A DNA stretch of 64,000 nucleotides from JAEUIX01 sp964611125 (lineage in GTDB: Bacteria; Planctomycetota; Phycisphaerae; Phycisphaerales; UBA1924): positions 1 to 64,000 of the forward strand of contig CAZSZO010000013.1 in assembly GCA_964611125.1 (NCBI GenBank), given 5' to 3'. Every line of letters starts with the position of its first letter. Position 1 is the first letter of the stretch. Under the pieces are notes generated by a model that did not search any database, was not told where the DNA came from, and saw nothing but the letters and a program-made list of their open reading frames with translations. This document shows, in pieces, positions 50,888 to 60,242 of this stretch. The position numbers and the translations under genes are program-made.

Positions 50888-53800
50888 TCAGCAGCCGGCG
50901 AAGTACGCGGTGATGAAGTCGGAGAGGTCATCGGGATCGATCGCGCCGTCGCCGTTGAAGTTCGCCTGATCGCAGGGCGGCTGGGCGAAGTAGCAGGAGA
51001 TGTAGTCCGAGAGATCATCGGGGTCGAGGCGGCTGTCGGCGTTGAAGTCCACGCGGCAGGGCGCGACTTCGAGGATGGCGAGTCGGCCGTCGGCGTAACC
51101 GTCATTGGGCAGGTCGTTCCATTGGCCGTTATCGATCAACTCGACGAAGTTCTCGACTCCCCCGGCGTTGTCGGGCTGGCCATCCTGCCAGTTCCGGTAG
51201 GAGGCGGCCTCACCGCCAGCCCAGACAAAGGTCCCTTCCTCGGCCACGTCGTTCAGGCCAATCCACAGGCTTCCGTAAAACCTACTCCCGAAGTTCGATC
51301 GGAGCCACTCGTTCTCGGCTTCATCGTTGATGGTCGCCAGCGGCGCGCCGAAGGCCCGTCCCGCGGCCTCGGCGTCGGTCCACGTCGCCAAGTCGAGCAG
51401 GTAGTACCGATGCCCGTTCGCGGGGTTGATCTCGGGTCCCCGAACGATGGTGATGCCGTTTGCGGACAGGCCACCCTCGCCGATGACGATCTGCCCGTCG
51501 CCGGTGACGCCCTCGTATCCGGAGACCCGGATGAGGATCGGTCGGCCGGCGACGGCGGCCGACTCGATCCGACCAGCGCTGCATGCGGAGGCAGTCTGGC
51601 CGCAACCGTCAAAGGCGGTCAGTACGACCTGGTAGCCAAGGGCCGAGACCGCAATCGCGCCGGTCCTGACCGGCGTGTACGAGAACCAGACATCAGGAGG
51701 GAGCGCCGCGACCACGGGCGATGAGTCGCAGGTGGCGCTGGCGTCGTTGGTCGCGCCGCGCGTGGTGAAGGCGGTCAGTTGGCCAAGGGCGATGGGCGCT
51801 GCCGAGCCGCAGTCGTCATTGGCTGGGCGTTGCGGGGCGGCCTGGATTGCGATCGTCGCCATGCCCGCGCTGCGGTCGTAGCCCGCGACGCGGATGAGCA
51901 TGGTCCGGCCCGCCGTCACGGGGACGTCGAGCTGGCTGGTCACCTCGCAGAAATCATCGTTGCAGGCCATGGGCAGCTGGTCGCCGCAGGAAGCGAAGAC
52001 CGAGAGGGCGGTGTCGAAGGCGCTTCCGCAGAGCGAAACGGTCACGACGCCCGACGCGAGGGGCGTGTAGGCGAACCAGACATCCGGCCCACCGGAGGAG
52101 AACGCGCAGCTCACGGCGCCTTCGCCGAAGGCGAAGGAGGTGTCGAACGCGAGCGCCTGGCCGAGCGAGATCGGCGTAGCGGCGCTGCAGAGATCGTTCG
52201 AGGGGGGCGGCGGCGGCGGCGAGATCGCCAGGGTTCCGGCGCCGACAGCGGCGGCGCGTCCGGTGACGCGGACGAGCACGGGGACGCCCGCCTCGACCCG
52301 CACGTTCAAGTGCTCGCAGGCGCCCAGGGGCTCATCGGCGCAAGCCCGGGGCGGCTGGTCGCAGCCGGGGTGAACGGCAAGCTGGGCGTCGAAGCCGCCG
52401 CACAGCGTCATGGTCACCAGGCCTGAGCTGACCGGCAGGTAGGAGAACCAAACGTCCGGGCTCTCGCCCTCGGCGCAGCCGCTCGCCGCGCCTTCGTATT
52501 GGGCCAGGGTGGTGTCGAACGCGAGAGAATCGCCCAGCGCGATCGGGGTCGCCGAGGCGCAGAGGTCGTTGGCGGGCGCCGCCTCGAGGGCGCTGATGGA
52601 GAGCGAGCTGGCGGGGGCCATGAACCGGTCGAACGTCCCGCCGACGGCGCGGATGAGGAGCTGTTGGCCAGCCTCGACTCTGACGCGTCCGGAATCTGGT
52701 CGGCGGCCGCCGGAGGCGCAGCCCGCGTCGTAGAGCTCGAAATACTCGCAGTTGGATGTCGAGATCGTCGCCCAGCCCGCGCTCGCGGGCGTGAAGGAGA
52801 ACCAGGCGCTCCTGCTCTGAAAGCTGCCGGGAGCGCCGTAACTGTCAAACTCGAAAGAGGCCGTCTCACTGGCGCCGATCGGCGTCGCGCCGGCGCAGTT
52901 GCCGTTGACGGGGGGGCCGGAGTCCTGGCGCACGAAGATGCTGCCCGACGAGCTGGCGTTGAAACCGACGGCGTCCACGCGGATCAGGATGGGGACTCCG
53001 GCCTGCGCGGGAACGATGAGCAGGCCTCCGTTTCCGCCGCATTGATCCTGCAGGCCGCATCCGAGTTGCTGTTGGCCGCAACCGGCGTAGGCGGACATCG
53101 CCGTTTGGGACGATCCCTGGACGCAGGCCTGAATCTTGGCCCTGCCGGTGATCGGTGGGGTGAACGTGAACCACACATCCGGACCACGGTAGGAATCGCA
53201 TGATGCGGAGCTGTCGTTGGTGGCGCCGGCGTTGTCGAAGGACATGGCCTGGCCGGCCACCACGGGCGCCGCCGTGGCGCAGTTGTCGTTGGCCGGACGG
53301 TGAGGCGCGGGCAAGACGCTGATGAATCCGATGCCGGTTCCGAGGCTGGCGAGGTTGCTCGCGCCGACCCTGATCAGGACGGTGACGCCCCCCTGCAGCG
53401 AAACGTCCACCTGATAGGTCCGGAAGGAAAAGGCGGGGCTGCAAGCGAATGCGGGCTGTCCACATTCGGCATGGAGCGACAGCACGCCATTGAACGCCGC
53501 GACGCCGATGTCGTCGCCGCGGGTGCGCAGGATGATCGTCACTTCGCCCGCCTGGGCCGGGGTGAATGCGTACCAGACGTCCGGCGCGTTCACCTGATAC
53601 GACTGAGCGCACGGCGGCGTCCCGCCGTCATTGGAGGCGCCCCGGGTGTCGACCGGCAGGGTCTGACCGAGCAGGATTGGCGTCGCCGCCCCGCAGTTGT
53701 TGTTGGCCGGCTGAGCGAGCGCCGGGGGGGCGACCAGCCCCGAGGCGATCGCCGACGCGGCGATCAGAAGAGCCTTCTTGAAACCTTGATGCGCTTTCAT
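50888..53800 (-). CDS. Large secreted repeat protein with C-type lectin domain and EF-hand tail
   Basis: The protein has 970 residues. After a signal peptide (ALLIAASAIASGLVAPPALA) it has about seven repeats of some 110 residues, each with N-D-x-C-x-x-A-x-P-I, GQ-x-x-x-F-D-T and PDVWFSYTP motifs. A C-type lectin domain follows (YYLLDLATWTDAEAAGRAFG, SLWIGLNDVAEEGTFVWAGG, WNDLPNDGYADG). Two EF-hand-like loops end the protein (DFNADSRLDPDDLSDYI, NFNGDGAIDPDDLSDFI). The tail is the same type as in the M36 peptidase. Adhesion or glycan binding at the cell surface is inferred. GGGAGG precedes the ATG. Confidence 0.85.
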   Translation of the reverse strand: MKAHQGFKKALLIAASAIASGLVAPPALAQPANNNCGAATPILLGQTLPVDTRGASNDGGTPPCAQSYQVNAPDVWYAFTPAQAGEVTIILRTRGDDIGVAAFNGVLSLHAECGQPAFACSPAFSFRTYQVDVSLQGGVTVLIRVGASNLASLGTGIGFISVLPAPHRPANDNCATAAPVVAGQAMSFDNAGATNDSSASCDSYRGPDVWFTFTPPITGRAKIQACVQGSSQTAMSAYAGCGQQQLGCGLQDQCGGNGGLLIVPAQAGVPILIRVDAVGFNASSSGSIFVRQDSGPPVNGNCAGATPIGASETASFEFDSYGAPGSFQSRSAWFSFTPASAGWATISTSNCEYFELYDAGCASGGRRPDSGRVRVEAGQQLLIRAVGGTFDRFMAPASSLSISALEAAPANDLCASATPIALGDSLAFDTTLAQYEGAASGCAEGESPDVWFSYLPVSSGLVTMTLCGGFDAQLAVHPGCDQPPRACADEPLGACEHLNVRVEAGVPVLVRVTGRAAAVGAGTLAISPPPPPPSNDLCSAATPISLGQALAFDTSFAFGEGAVSCAFSSGGPDVWFAYTPLASGVVTVSLCGSAFDTALSVFASCGDQLPMACNDDFCEVTSQLDVPVTAGRTMLIRVAGYDRSAGMATIAIQAAPQRPANDDCGSAAPIALGQLTAFTTRGATNDASATCDSSPVVAALPPDVWFSYTPVRTGAIAVSALGYQVVLTAFDGCGQTASACSAGRIESAAVAGRPILIRVSGYEGVTGDGQIVIGEGGLSANGITIVRGPEINPANGHRYYLLDLATWTDAEAAGRAFGAPLATINDEAENEWLRSNFGSRFYGSLWIGLNDVAEEGTFVWAGGEAASYRNWQDGQPDNAGGVENFVELIDNGQWNDLPNDGYADGRLAILEVAPCRVDFNADSRLDPDDLSDYISCYFAQPPCDQANFNGDGAIDPDDLSDFITAYFAGC

Positions 53801-54253
53801 CGAGTCGACCTCCCGCCGAGCGCGATGGCTCGGACGATCCGTTGGAAAGAGGGCCCGCCGACAGACGCGGCGGCTGCATCCCCAAGCGTTGGATCCGGAG
53901 AGACCGCCTCACGAAATTGATCAGAATCCTGCCGACGCCTTCGCGGCAGCGGCCCAGAGGGGGCCGCGCAGGTCGCAGGTCGCTGGATTCAGGCGTCTGT
54001 GCGCCGCCAGAGGCCCGCGATGGGGTGGGGGTGGGGTGCGGGTGGGCATAGGGACTCGCATTGAGGCGGCCAACCGCGCGGTCAGCTAGCCTGCTCGGCG
54101 GCCGGTTCATCAGTCAGCCACCGGTTCACGAGGCGGAATCGCGCTCGATGAACGAATTGCGATCGGACCAGCGTCGACAGCTCCCGTGAAAAGTGAACGA
54201 ATCTACGTCATCGCTTTGGACGCCGCTGGGCGAACTTCAAGTAAGCTGACGGC
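53801..54253. other. Divergent intergenic region between lectin-repeat and sigma genes
   Basis: No gene is supported in these 453 bases. The stretch 54015-54050 is G-rich (GGGGTGGGGGTGGGGTGCGGG), and the right end carries the -10-like box of the sigma gene. No clear inverted repeat was seen. Confidence 0.5.
54242..54247 (+). promoter_or_regulatory. -10-like hexamer for leaderless sigma factor mRNA
   Basis: TAAGCT is followed by 6 nt and the GTG start at 54254. There is no Shine-Dalgarno. Confidence 0.4.
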
Positions 54254-54841
54254 GTGGAACCGCCGAGTCAGCCTAGAGAAGCCTCGCTGCTGATGGCCGC
54301 CGCCGCGGCCGGCGACGCGTCGGCGGTGGAGCGTCTCTTGCCGCTCCTCTACGACGAGCTGCGCCGGGCGGCGCAGTGGAGCCTGGACAACGAGCGGGCG
54401 GGGCACACGCTGTCGGCGACCGCCCTGGTGCACGAGGCGTATCTGAAGCTGGCCGGACCCCGCGAGGCGGCGTGGACGGGGAGGGGGCACTTTTACGCTG
54501 CCGCGACCGAGGCGATGCGGCGGATTCTCGTCGATCATGCCCGGGTGCGGCAGCGGGTCAAGCGAGGAGGCGGCGCGGTCCGACGGGAGCCGGTGGCCGA
54601 TATTGCGGACGTGGAGGACCTTGCGCAGCGTGATCCCGAAGGAATCTTGAGGTTCGATGAGGTCTTTCGTCGCTTGGAGGGGTATTCGCCTGAGGGCGCG
54701 GCCGTGGTCCGACTGCGGTTCTACGCGGGCTTGAGCGTTGAGGAGGCGGCGGAGGTGCTGGGGCTTTCGCGGAGCACGGTGGACCGTCGGTGGGCGTTCG
54801 CGCGGGCGTGGCTGTTTCGTCGGCTGCAGCAAGGCGACTGA
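54254..54841 (+). CDS. ECF-type sigma factor of the planctomycete kinase-linked group
   Basis: The 195 residues show region 2 (PLLYDELRRAAQWSLDNERA, HTLSATALVHEAYLKLAGP, FYAAATEAMRRILVDHARVR) and region 4 (VVRLRFYAGLSVEEAAEVLG, LSRSTVDRRWAFARAWL). The HTLSATALVHEAYLKL and RRILVDHAR motifs are specific to the ECF group that is encoded next to Ser/Thr kinases in planctomycetes and acidobacteria. GTG 54254 is 12 bp upstream of nothing else and has TAAGCT before it. The kinase follows after 12 bp, so the two are an operon; the kinase may control the sigma factor. Confidence 0.93.
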   Translation: MEPPSQPREASLLMAAAAAGDASAVERLLPLLYDELRRAAQWSLDNERAGHTLSATALVHEAYLKLAGPREAAWTGRGHFYAAATEAMRRILVDHARVRQRVKRGGGAVRREPVADIADVEDLAQRDPEGILRFDEVFRRLEGYSPEGAAVVRLRFYAGLSVEEAAEVLGLSRSTVDRRWAFARAWLFRRLQQGD

Positions 54842-54853
54842 GGTGCGCAGACT

Positions 54854-57547
54854 ATGGACGGCAAGGTGCGGGAGATGTTCGAGCAGGCGATCTCGCTGAC
54901 CGGCGCAGCGCGCGAGGCGTATCTGAAGGGCGCGTGCGCCGGCGACGAGGCGGCTCGGTCAGAGGTTGCGGACTTGCTGGAGGCGCACGAGCAGGCGGCG
55001 GGTTTTCTTGTGTCCCCCACGTCCGACTCGGGGGCGGCGGCGATCGCCGAGGGGGCGGCGGGCGAGAGCCGGGGCGACTGCATAGGTCCGTACCGGCTCG
55101 TGCGGCTGATCGGCGAGGGCGGGTTCGGCTCGGTCTTTCTGGCCGAGCAGGAGAGGCCAGTCTGCCGAAAGGTGGCGCTGAAGATCATCAAGCTGGGCAT
55201 GGACACGCGCCAGGTGGTGGCGCGCTTCGAGCAGGAGCGGCAGGCGCTGGCGCTCATGGACCACGCCGGCATCGCGAAGGTGTACGACGCGGGGGCGACG
55301 GCGACGGGGCGACCGTACTTCGTGATGGAGCTGGTGGCGGGCGAGGGGATCGTGCAGTTCTGCGACAGGAATCGCCTGAAGATCCACGATCGGCTGGAGC
55401 TGCTCGAGCAGGTCTGTCAGGCCGTGCAGCACGCACACACCAAGGGGATCATCCACCGGGACATCAAGCCCTCGAACATCCTGGTTTCGATGCAGGATGG
55501 CCGGCCGCGCGCCAAGGTGATCGACTTCGGCGTCGCCAAGGCGACGGCCAGCAAGCTGACAGAAAGGACGCTCTTCACCGAGCACCGCCAGCTGATCGGA
55601 ACTCCTGAGTACATGAGCCCCGAGCAGGCGGAGGGCGACCCCGACATCGACACGCGAACCGATGTCTACTCGCTGGGCGTGCTGATGTACGAGCTCCTCA
55701 CCGGCAGCACGCCCTTCAGCGCCCGGGAGCTACGCTCGGCGGCGTACGCGGAGATCCAGCGGATCATCCGGGAGGACGAGCCGCCCAAGCCCAGCACCCG
55801 CCTGAGCGAGAACACCGACGGAATCGCCAGCGTGGCCGCCAGCCGGAGCAGCGAGCCGCGCAAGCTCGGCGGCCTGGTGCGGGGCGAACTCGACTGGATC
55901 GTGATGAAATCGCTGGAGAAGGACCGCCATCGCCGCTATGAGTCGGCCAACGCGCTGGCGATGGACATCCGGCGGCACCTCGCCTGTGAGGCCGTGCTCG
56001 CCGCGCCCCCGAGCGGGCCGTACCGGGCGAAGAAGTTCCTGCGGCGCCACCGGCTGATGGCGTCGGCGGCGGGCGCCGTTCTGTCGGCCCTGTTCGCCGG
56101 GGTGGTTGCGACAAGCTTGGCGCTGGCGCGAGCGATCAGCGCCGAGGCCGCACTGCGCTCGCAGCTCAGCGAGACGAACCGCGCCCGCGAGGATGCGCAG
56201 AGGCAGGCCGCCATCGCCGAGGCCGTCGCAAAGTTCCAGACCGACATGATCGGTGCGGCAGACCCGGGCCAGCTTCGAGGAGACAAGGTGACGGTGCTGG
56301 AGGCGATGCAGGCCGCGGCGGCGGCCCTGGATGCCGGCGCGCTGAGTGGCCAGCCCCTGGTCGAGGCCGGCGTGCGCGACGCGCTCGGCGCGACGCTGCG
56401 CGGTTTGGCGAGATTCGCCGACGCCGAGTCGAGCATGCGCAGGTCGCTGGAGCTGCGCTGCGAGGTTCGGCCGGCGGGACGACCCGACATTGCGCGAACC
56501 CAGAACGCGCTTGCCTCGCTCCTGCGGGAGACGAGCAGGACAGCCGAGGCCGAAAGGCTCTTTCAAGAAGCCCGGGAGATTCAACGCAGGGTCTTTCCCG
56601 ACGGGAACGCTGATGTGGCCCTGACCCTCAATAACTTCGCCCTGCTGCGGCGCGATCAGAATCGGCTGGATGAGGCTGAGCCGCTGCTGCGCGAAGCGAT
56701 CGACCTCTACCGCAAGGCTGGTCCTGCGGAGTTGGCGGCCTCGGCGGACTGCATGAACAACCTGGCCCTCACGCTGCAGGACCAGAACAAGCTTCCCGAG
56801 GCGGAGGCCCTCTTTCGACAGGCTCTGGAGGCCTATCGAAGGTCGCTCCCGGCCGGCCATCCGAGGATCGCCAACTGCCTCAGCAATCTCTCGGCGGCGC
56901 TCCGGGCTCGCCAGCAGTTTCCCGAGGCCGAGCGCCTCACCCGCGAGGCTCTCCAGGTCTACCGCGCGAGCCTCCCGTCGGGACACCCGGAGATCGCCTG
57001 GGTCCTCAACAACCTCGGCTCGTATCTGCTCGACCAAGGCAAAGGGGCCGAGGCGGAGCCGCTGCTCCGCGAAGCGCTCGACATCCATCGCGCGGCCCTT
57101 CCTGCCGGTCACCCCGATATCGCCCGCGACCTGAGCAACCTGGGTTCGATTCTGCTCGACCAGCGCCGACCAGGCGAAGCGGCGATTCTCCTGCGCGAGG
57201 CGCTCCAGAACGTCCGCAACAACTTCCCGGCGGCTCACCCGGCCCTGGTCAGCGTCTTGCTGAACCACGCCCGTGCTCAGCATGACCTGGGCGAAGCTGC
57301 CGAAGCGCGGGCGGCGTTTGACGAAGCGATCGCCATGCTCCGAAAGAGCGCCCCCACCGGGTCACCGCTCCTGGCCCGCGCACTCGGACGATCGGGTGAG
57401 GCCCGGCTCGACACTGTCGGACCCCGTGCCGCGCTCGCGGAGCTCGAAGAGGCCGTGGGGATGGGCGAAAAGACCCTGCCGCCCAATCATCCCTTTCTCG
57501 CGGCATTCCGCGCGTCGCTGGCGAGATGTCAAGCCGCGTTGGATTGA
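54854..57547 (+). CDS. Membrane-bound Ser/Thr protein kinase with TPR repeats
   Basis: The protein has 897 residues. The Hanks-type kinase domain has IGEGGFGSVFLAE (87-99), catalytic Lys 110 (VALKII), HRDIKPSN (201-208), DFG (224-226) and GTPEYMSPEQAEGDPDIDTR. A membrane helix (about residues 396-420, ASAAGAVLSALFAGVVATSL) separates it from an extracytoplasmic part with about eight tetratricopeptide repeats of 42 residues (for example ALTLNNFALLRRDQNRLDEA, EPLLREAIDLYRKAG). An N-terminal 75-residue segment resembles the region preceding the kinase in related proteins. It is paired with the upstream ECF sigma gene (12-bp gap). Confidence 0.94.
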   Translation: MDGKVREMFEQAISLTGAAREAYLKGACAGDEAARSEVADLLEAHEQAAGFLVSPTSDSGAAAIAEGAAGESRGDCIGPYRLVRLIGEGGFGSVFLAEQERPVCRKVALKIIKLGMDTRQVVARFEQERQALALMDHAGIAKVYDAGATATGRPYFVMELVAGEGIVQFCDRNRLKIHDRLELLEQVCQAVQHAHTKGIIHRDIKPSNILVSMQDGRPRAKVIDFGVAKATASKLTERTLFTEHRQLIGTPEYMSPEQAEGDPDIDTRTDVYSLGVLMYELLTGSTPFSARELRSAAYAEIQRIIREDEPPKPSTRLSENTDGIASVAASRSSEPRKLGGLVRGELDWIVMKSLEKDRHRRYESANALAMDIRRHLACEAVLAAPPSGPYRAKKFLRRHRLMASAAGAVLSALFAGVVATSLALARAISAEAALRSQLSETNRAREDAQRQAAIAEAVAKFQTDMIGAADPGQLRGDKVTVLEAMQAAAAALDAGALSGQPLVEAGVRDALGATLRGLARFADAESSMRRSLELRCEVRPAGRPDIARTQNALASLLRETSRTAEAERLFQEAREIQRRVFPDGNADVALTLNNFALLRRDQNRLDEAEPLLREAIDLYRKAGPAELAASADCMNNLALTLQDQNKLPEAEALFRQALEAYRRSLPAGHPRIANCLSNLSAALRARQQFPEAERLTREALQVYRASLPSGHPEIAWVLNNLGSYLLDQGKGAEAEPLLREALDIHRAALPAGHPDIARDLSNLGSILLDQRRPGEAAILLREALQNVRNNFPAAHPALVSVLLNHARAQHDLGEAAEARAAFDEAIAMLRKSAPTGSPLLARALGRSGEARLDTVGPRAALAELEEAVGMGEKTLPPNHPFLAAFRASLARCQAALD

Positions 57548-57566
57548 CCGGCGGCCCGCGGACCGA

Positions 57567-59597
57567 TCACCGGCGTTTGATGTTCACGATCATTCCTGAC
57601 GACACGTCGCCCGATTCGAAGATCAGGTCGAAGGGCAGCTTGTCGTTGAGCCGCAGGATCTCGCGCTGCACATCGGTGAAGCTGAGCTTGCTGGGGTAGG
57701 AGATCGTGAAGTCCAGCGTGCCCTGGCCGCCGCCCACGTTCTGGTTGCGCGGGTCGCCGATGATCTGAAGGTCCTTGGCGTTCTCGCGGTAGATCCGCTC
57801 GATCTCCAGGAAGTCCGTGTTGGCGCCCAGACCCTTCAGCGTCACGTTGATCTGGATGTTCCGCTGCCACTCGTTGAGCAGCTCGCACGCCATCTTCGCC
57901 ACCGCCTGCTGGGCCATCTGCTGCACCGTGAACGCCGGCATGTTGGCGTTGTTCCCGGCGCCCTTGGTCACGATGCGGACGCCCGCCTCGTTGGCCGTGT
58001 TGCGCGAGGCGAAGCCGATGACATCCGGCGCCGTCGCCACCACCTGGCCGTTGCGGTTGAGCAGCCGGAAGGAGTACTTCAGGTTGTAGAACTCATCACC
58101 CTGATCCTTGATGATCGTGCCGGTGGCGAGGATGTAGAACTCCGCCACATCGGCCTGGCGCAGGAGCGAGGGCAGCTCCTCCTCTGAGAAGACCGTCTTC
58201 TGGTTCTGGGCCACCTCGCGCAGGCGGGCCCGGGCCTGCATGCCGTCGACCCGCCGGTTGAAGTTCAAGAGCTCGGTTCCCAGCATGTCGTAGACATTGG
58301 TCTCGAGTGAGTAGTTGATGTAGTTCATCTCACCGATGGTCTGGAACTCGACATCCTTGGTGGCGTTTGGATCGGTCGCGGGCGCGGGGGTCGCGCCGCC
58401 GCCCCCGTTCACCTGGTTGACGCCCTGGCCGGTCACCAGGATGAGGTTCTCGGCCTTGATGTTCCCGCCCGCCGCCGCGACAGCGTCGCGGCGCTCGCGC
58501 TCGGTGGTGGGGCGGCGGTTGATCAGGACCGCGAAGGACGGCTGCTGCCGGCGGGTGTAGAGGAGCGCGAGCTCATCACGACGCTTGCGGCCCTCGGGGT
58601 TGTCCTTGTCGGTGATGACCTCGATGCACTCGCGGATGACGGGGATCGTCGCCACGTTGTCGCCGCGGGCGGCCCGCACGCGCAGGTTCACGACTCCGCC
58701 CTCGGTGCTGATGGTCTCGGCGGCGAGCTGCCGCTCCTTGATGGCCCGGGTGACGGCGGTCTCGAGCGCGAGCGGGTCGAGGGAGGTGTTGACCTCGAAC
58801 TCGCGGAACGCGTCGCGCGTGCCCGCGCTGCCGGCGCGGGCGCGGATGCTCTTGATCCCGCGCGTGTCATTCTGCAGGCGGTCGGTGAGCAGGGTGAGGA
58901 TCTCAGGGTCGTTGAGGTCGAAGATCCGCAGCGTCCACCGCTTGGACGCGGTGTTGGCCCGCTTGGCGTAGTCCTCGGTGAAGCTGATCGCCAGCAGGCG
59001 GGCGACCTTGCGGATCGACACGGTGTCGGTCCCCAGCGTCCACTGGAAGGGGAAGCTGAACAGCTCGCGCCCGCGGGCGTTGGTGACTTCCACCTGGCCG
59101 CGGTTGGGCACGCCGGCCCCGGGATCGCCGAAGAGCCGGATCAGGATGATGAGCTCAGCCCGGGACTGCTCGGCGAGGAGGGCGATCGCCTCGAGCTCCT
59201 TGCGCTGGTTGAGCTGGGCCTGAATGCGGTTGACCGCATCGGAGAGCTGAGTCGGCGAGACGAGCTCCAGATCCGCCTCGGGGGGGTTGATGAACTCATT
59301 GAACGCCGAGCGCAGCTGGAACGTGAAGCCGGTGGCGTCGGTGTCCCAGAGGGTCTTCTCGACGCGCAGGGCCTCACGGGCCCCGGTCGAGAAGCCCACC
59401 AGCGTCAGCACCACCGGCCGCCCCGCGGCCTCATAGGCCTGCTTGAAGGGGCCGATGTTGACCTCCGGCGGCGGCGGGACCACCACCTCGGGCGGCGGCG
59501 GCTTCTGCTGGGCCAGGGCGGGGGCGGCGGGGGCCAACAAGAGCGCAGCCGCGGCCAGCGCGCTGAAGAACCGTGCGATCGGGCGCCAGGCAACCAT
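57567..59597 (-). CDS. Large exported protein with repeated LpoB/CsgG-like domains
   Basis: The protein has 676 residues, with a signal peptide (FFSALAAAALLLAPAAPALA) and a Pro-rich stretch. It appears to be built from two alternating domain pairs: an ABD/CsgG-like part (PVVLTLVGFSTGAR, AELIILIRLFGD; later EMNYINYSLETNVYDMLGTE, EFYILATGTIIKDQGDEFYN) and a small alpha/beta part (WTLRIFDLNDPEILTLLTDR; later LDFTISYPSKLSFTDVQREI). The lipobox is absent. It is the last gene of a minus-strand group of envelope genes. No exact family is recognised; the domain reading is an inference from motifs. Confidence 0.7.
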   Translation of the reverse strand: MVAWRPIARFFSALAAAALLLAPAAPALAQQKPPPPEVVVPPPPEVNIGPFKQAYEAAGRPVVLTLVGFSTGAREALRVEKTLWDTDATGFTFQLRSAFNEFINPPEADLELVSPTQLSDAVNRIQAQLNQRKELEAIALLAEQSRAELIILIRLFGDPGAGVPNRGQVEVTNARGRELFSFPFQWTLGTDTVSIRKVARLLAISFTEDYAKRANTASKRWTLRIFDLNDPEILTLLTDRLQNDTRGIKSIRARAGSAGTRDAFREFEVNTSLDPLALETAVTRAIKERQLAAETISTEGGVVNLRVRAARGDNVATIPVIRECIEVITDKDNPEGRKRRDELALLYTRRQQPSFAVLINRRPTTERERRDAVAAAGGNIKAENLILVTGQGVNQVNGGGGATPAPATDPNATKDVEFQTIGEMNYINYSLETNVYDMLGTELLNFNRRVDGMQARARLREVAQNQKTVFSEEELPSLLRQADVAEFYILATGTIIKDQGDEFYNLKYSFRLLNRNGQVVATAPDVIGFASRNTANEAGVRIVTKGAGNNANMPAFTVQQMAQQAVAKMACELLNEWQRNIQINVTLKGLGANTDFLEIERIYRENAKDLQIIGDPRNQNVGGGQGTLDFTISYPSKLSFTDVQREILRLNDKLPFDLIFESGDVSSGMIVNIKRR

Positions 59598-59688
59598 GAT
59601 GCACCTCGTGCGAGTGTGGGGCGATGTGATTGGCGGAAACTGGGGGCGGAGAAGCGGGAGATTCTGTTGAGCGCTGCCAGGCGGGGCC

Positions 59689-60153
59689 TCAGCGGGCCGA
59701 GCGGACGTCCAACCGCCACGCCGCGGCCTTCTCGGTGATGGCGTTGCCCGACAGCATGATCTGCCGGCGCGACGGGATCACGGCGGTCTTGTAGCCGGTC
59801 TCGCCCAGCTTGCGGTTGTCCGAGCCGTAAAACTCAAAGTTGTACTGAATGGCGAACTCGTTGTCGGCCTGCGAGCGGGCCGGAACCTGCACGAACAGCG
59901 GGCGCTGCTCGGTGGCGGGCTGGGCGACGATCAGGCTGTAATCGACCACCAGAAACTTCTGCAGCCCGGGATCGACCGTCACGTTGGGGTAGTTGCTCGC
60001 CAGGACCGGGTCCTGGAAGGCGCCGGCGGGCGGACGCGGCCCGGTATCGCAACCGGCCAGGCCGGCGACCAGCAGCCCCCCGGCCACGAGCAGCGGCATC
60101 GGGGCGCGGGAAGCACGGCGGGAGATCGTGGGGAGCATGGTCGAGAACCGCAT
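59689..60153 (-). CDS. YcfL-like (DUF1425) lipoprotein
   Basis: The 154 residues have a lipoprotein signal (LLVAGGLLVAGLAGC) followed by a DUF1425/YcfL-type domain: VDPGLQKFLVVDYSLIVAQP, LFVQVPARSQADNEFAIQYN, FEFYGSDNRKLGETGY and AITEKAAAWRLDVRSA. In E. coli ycfL lies beside lpoB, and here LpoB-like genes are in the same group, which supports the assignment. GGAGG lies 5 nt before the ATG. Confidence 0.8.
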   Translation of the reverse strand: MRFSTMLPTISRRASRAPMPLLVAGGLLVAGLAGCDTGPRPPAGAFQDPVLASNYPNVTVDPGLQKFLVVDYSLIVAQPATEQRPLFVQVPARSQADNEFAIQYNFEFYGSDNRKLGETGYKTAVIPSRRQIMLSGNAITEKAAAWRLDVRSAR

Positions 60154-60242
60154 AGAACCTCCGTGAGCGATTTCGATTTCGAGTCAGGGTGAGCGGCGGA
60201 TGCAGACGAGGCGCGAGTTTAGGCCCTCGGTCGAAGCAGACC

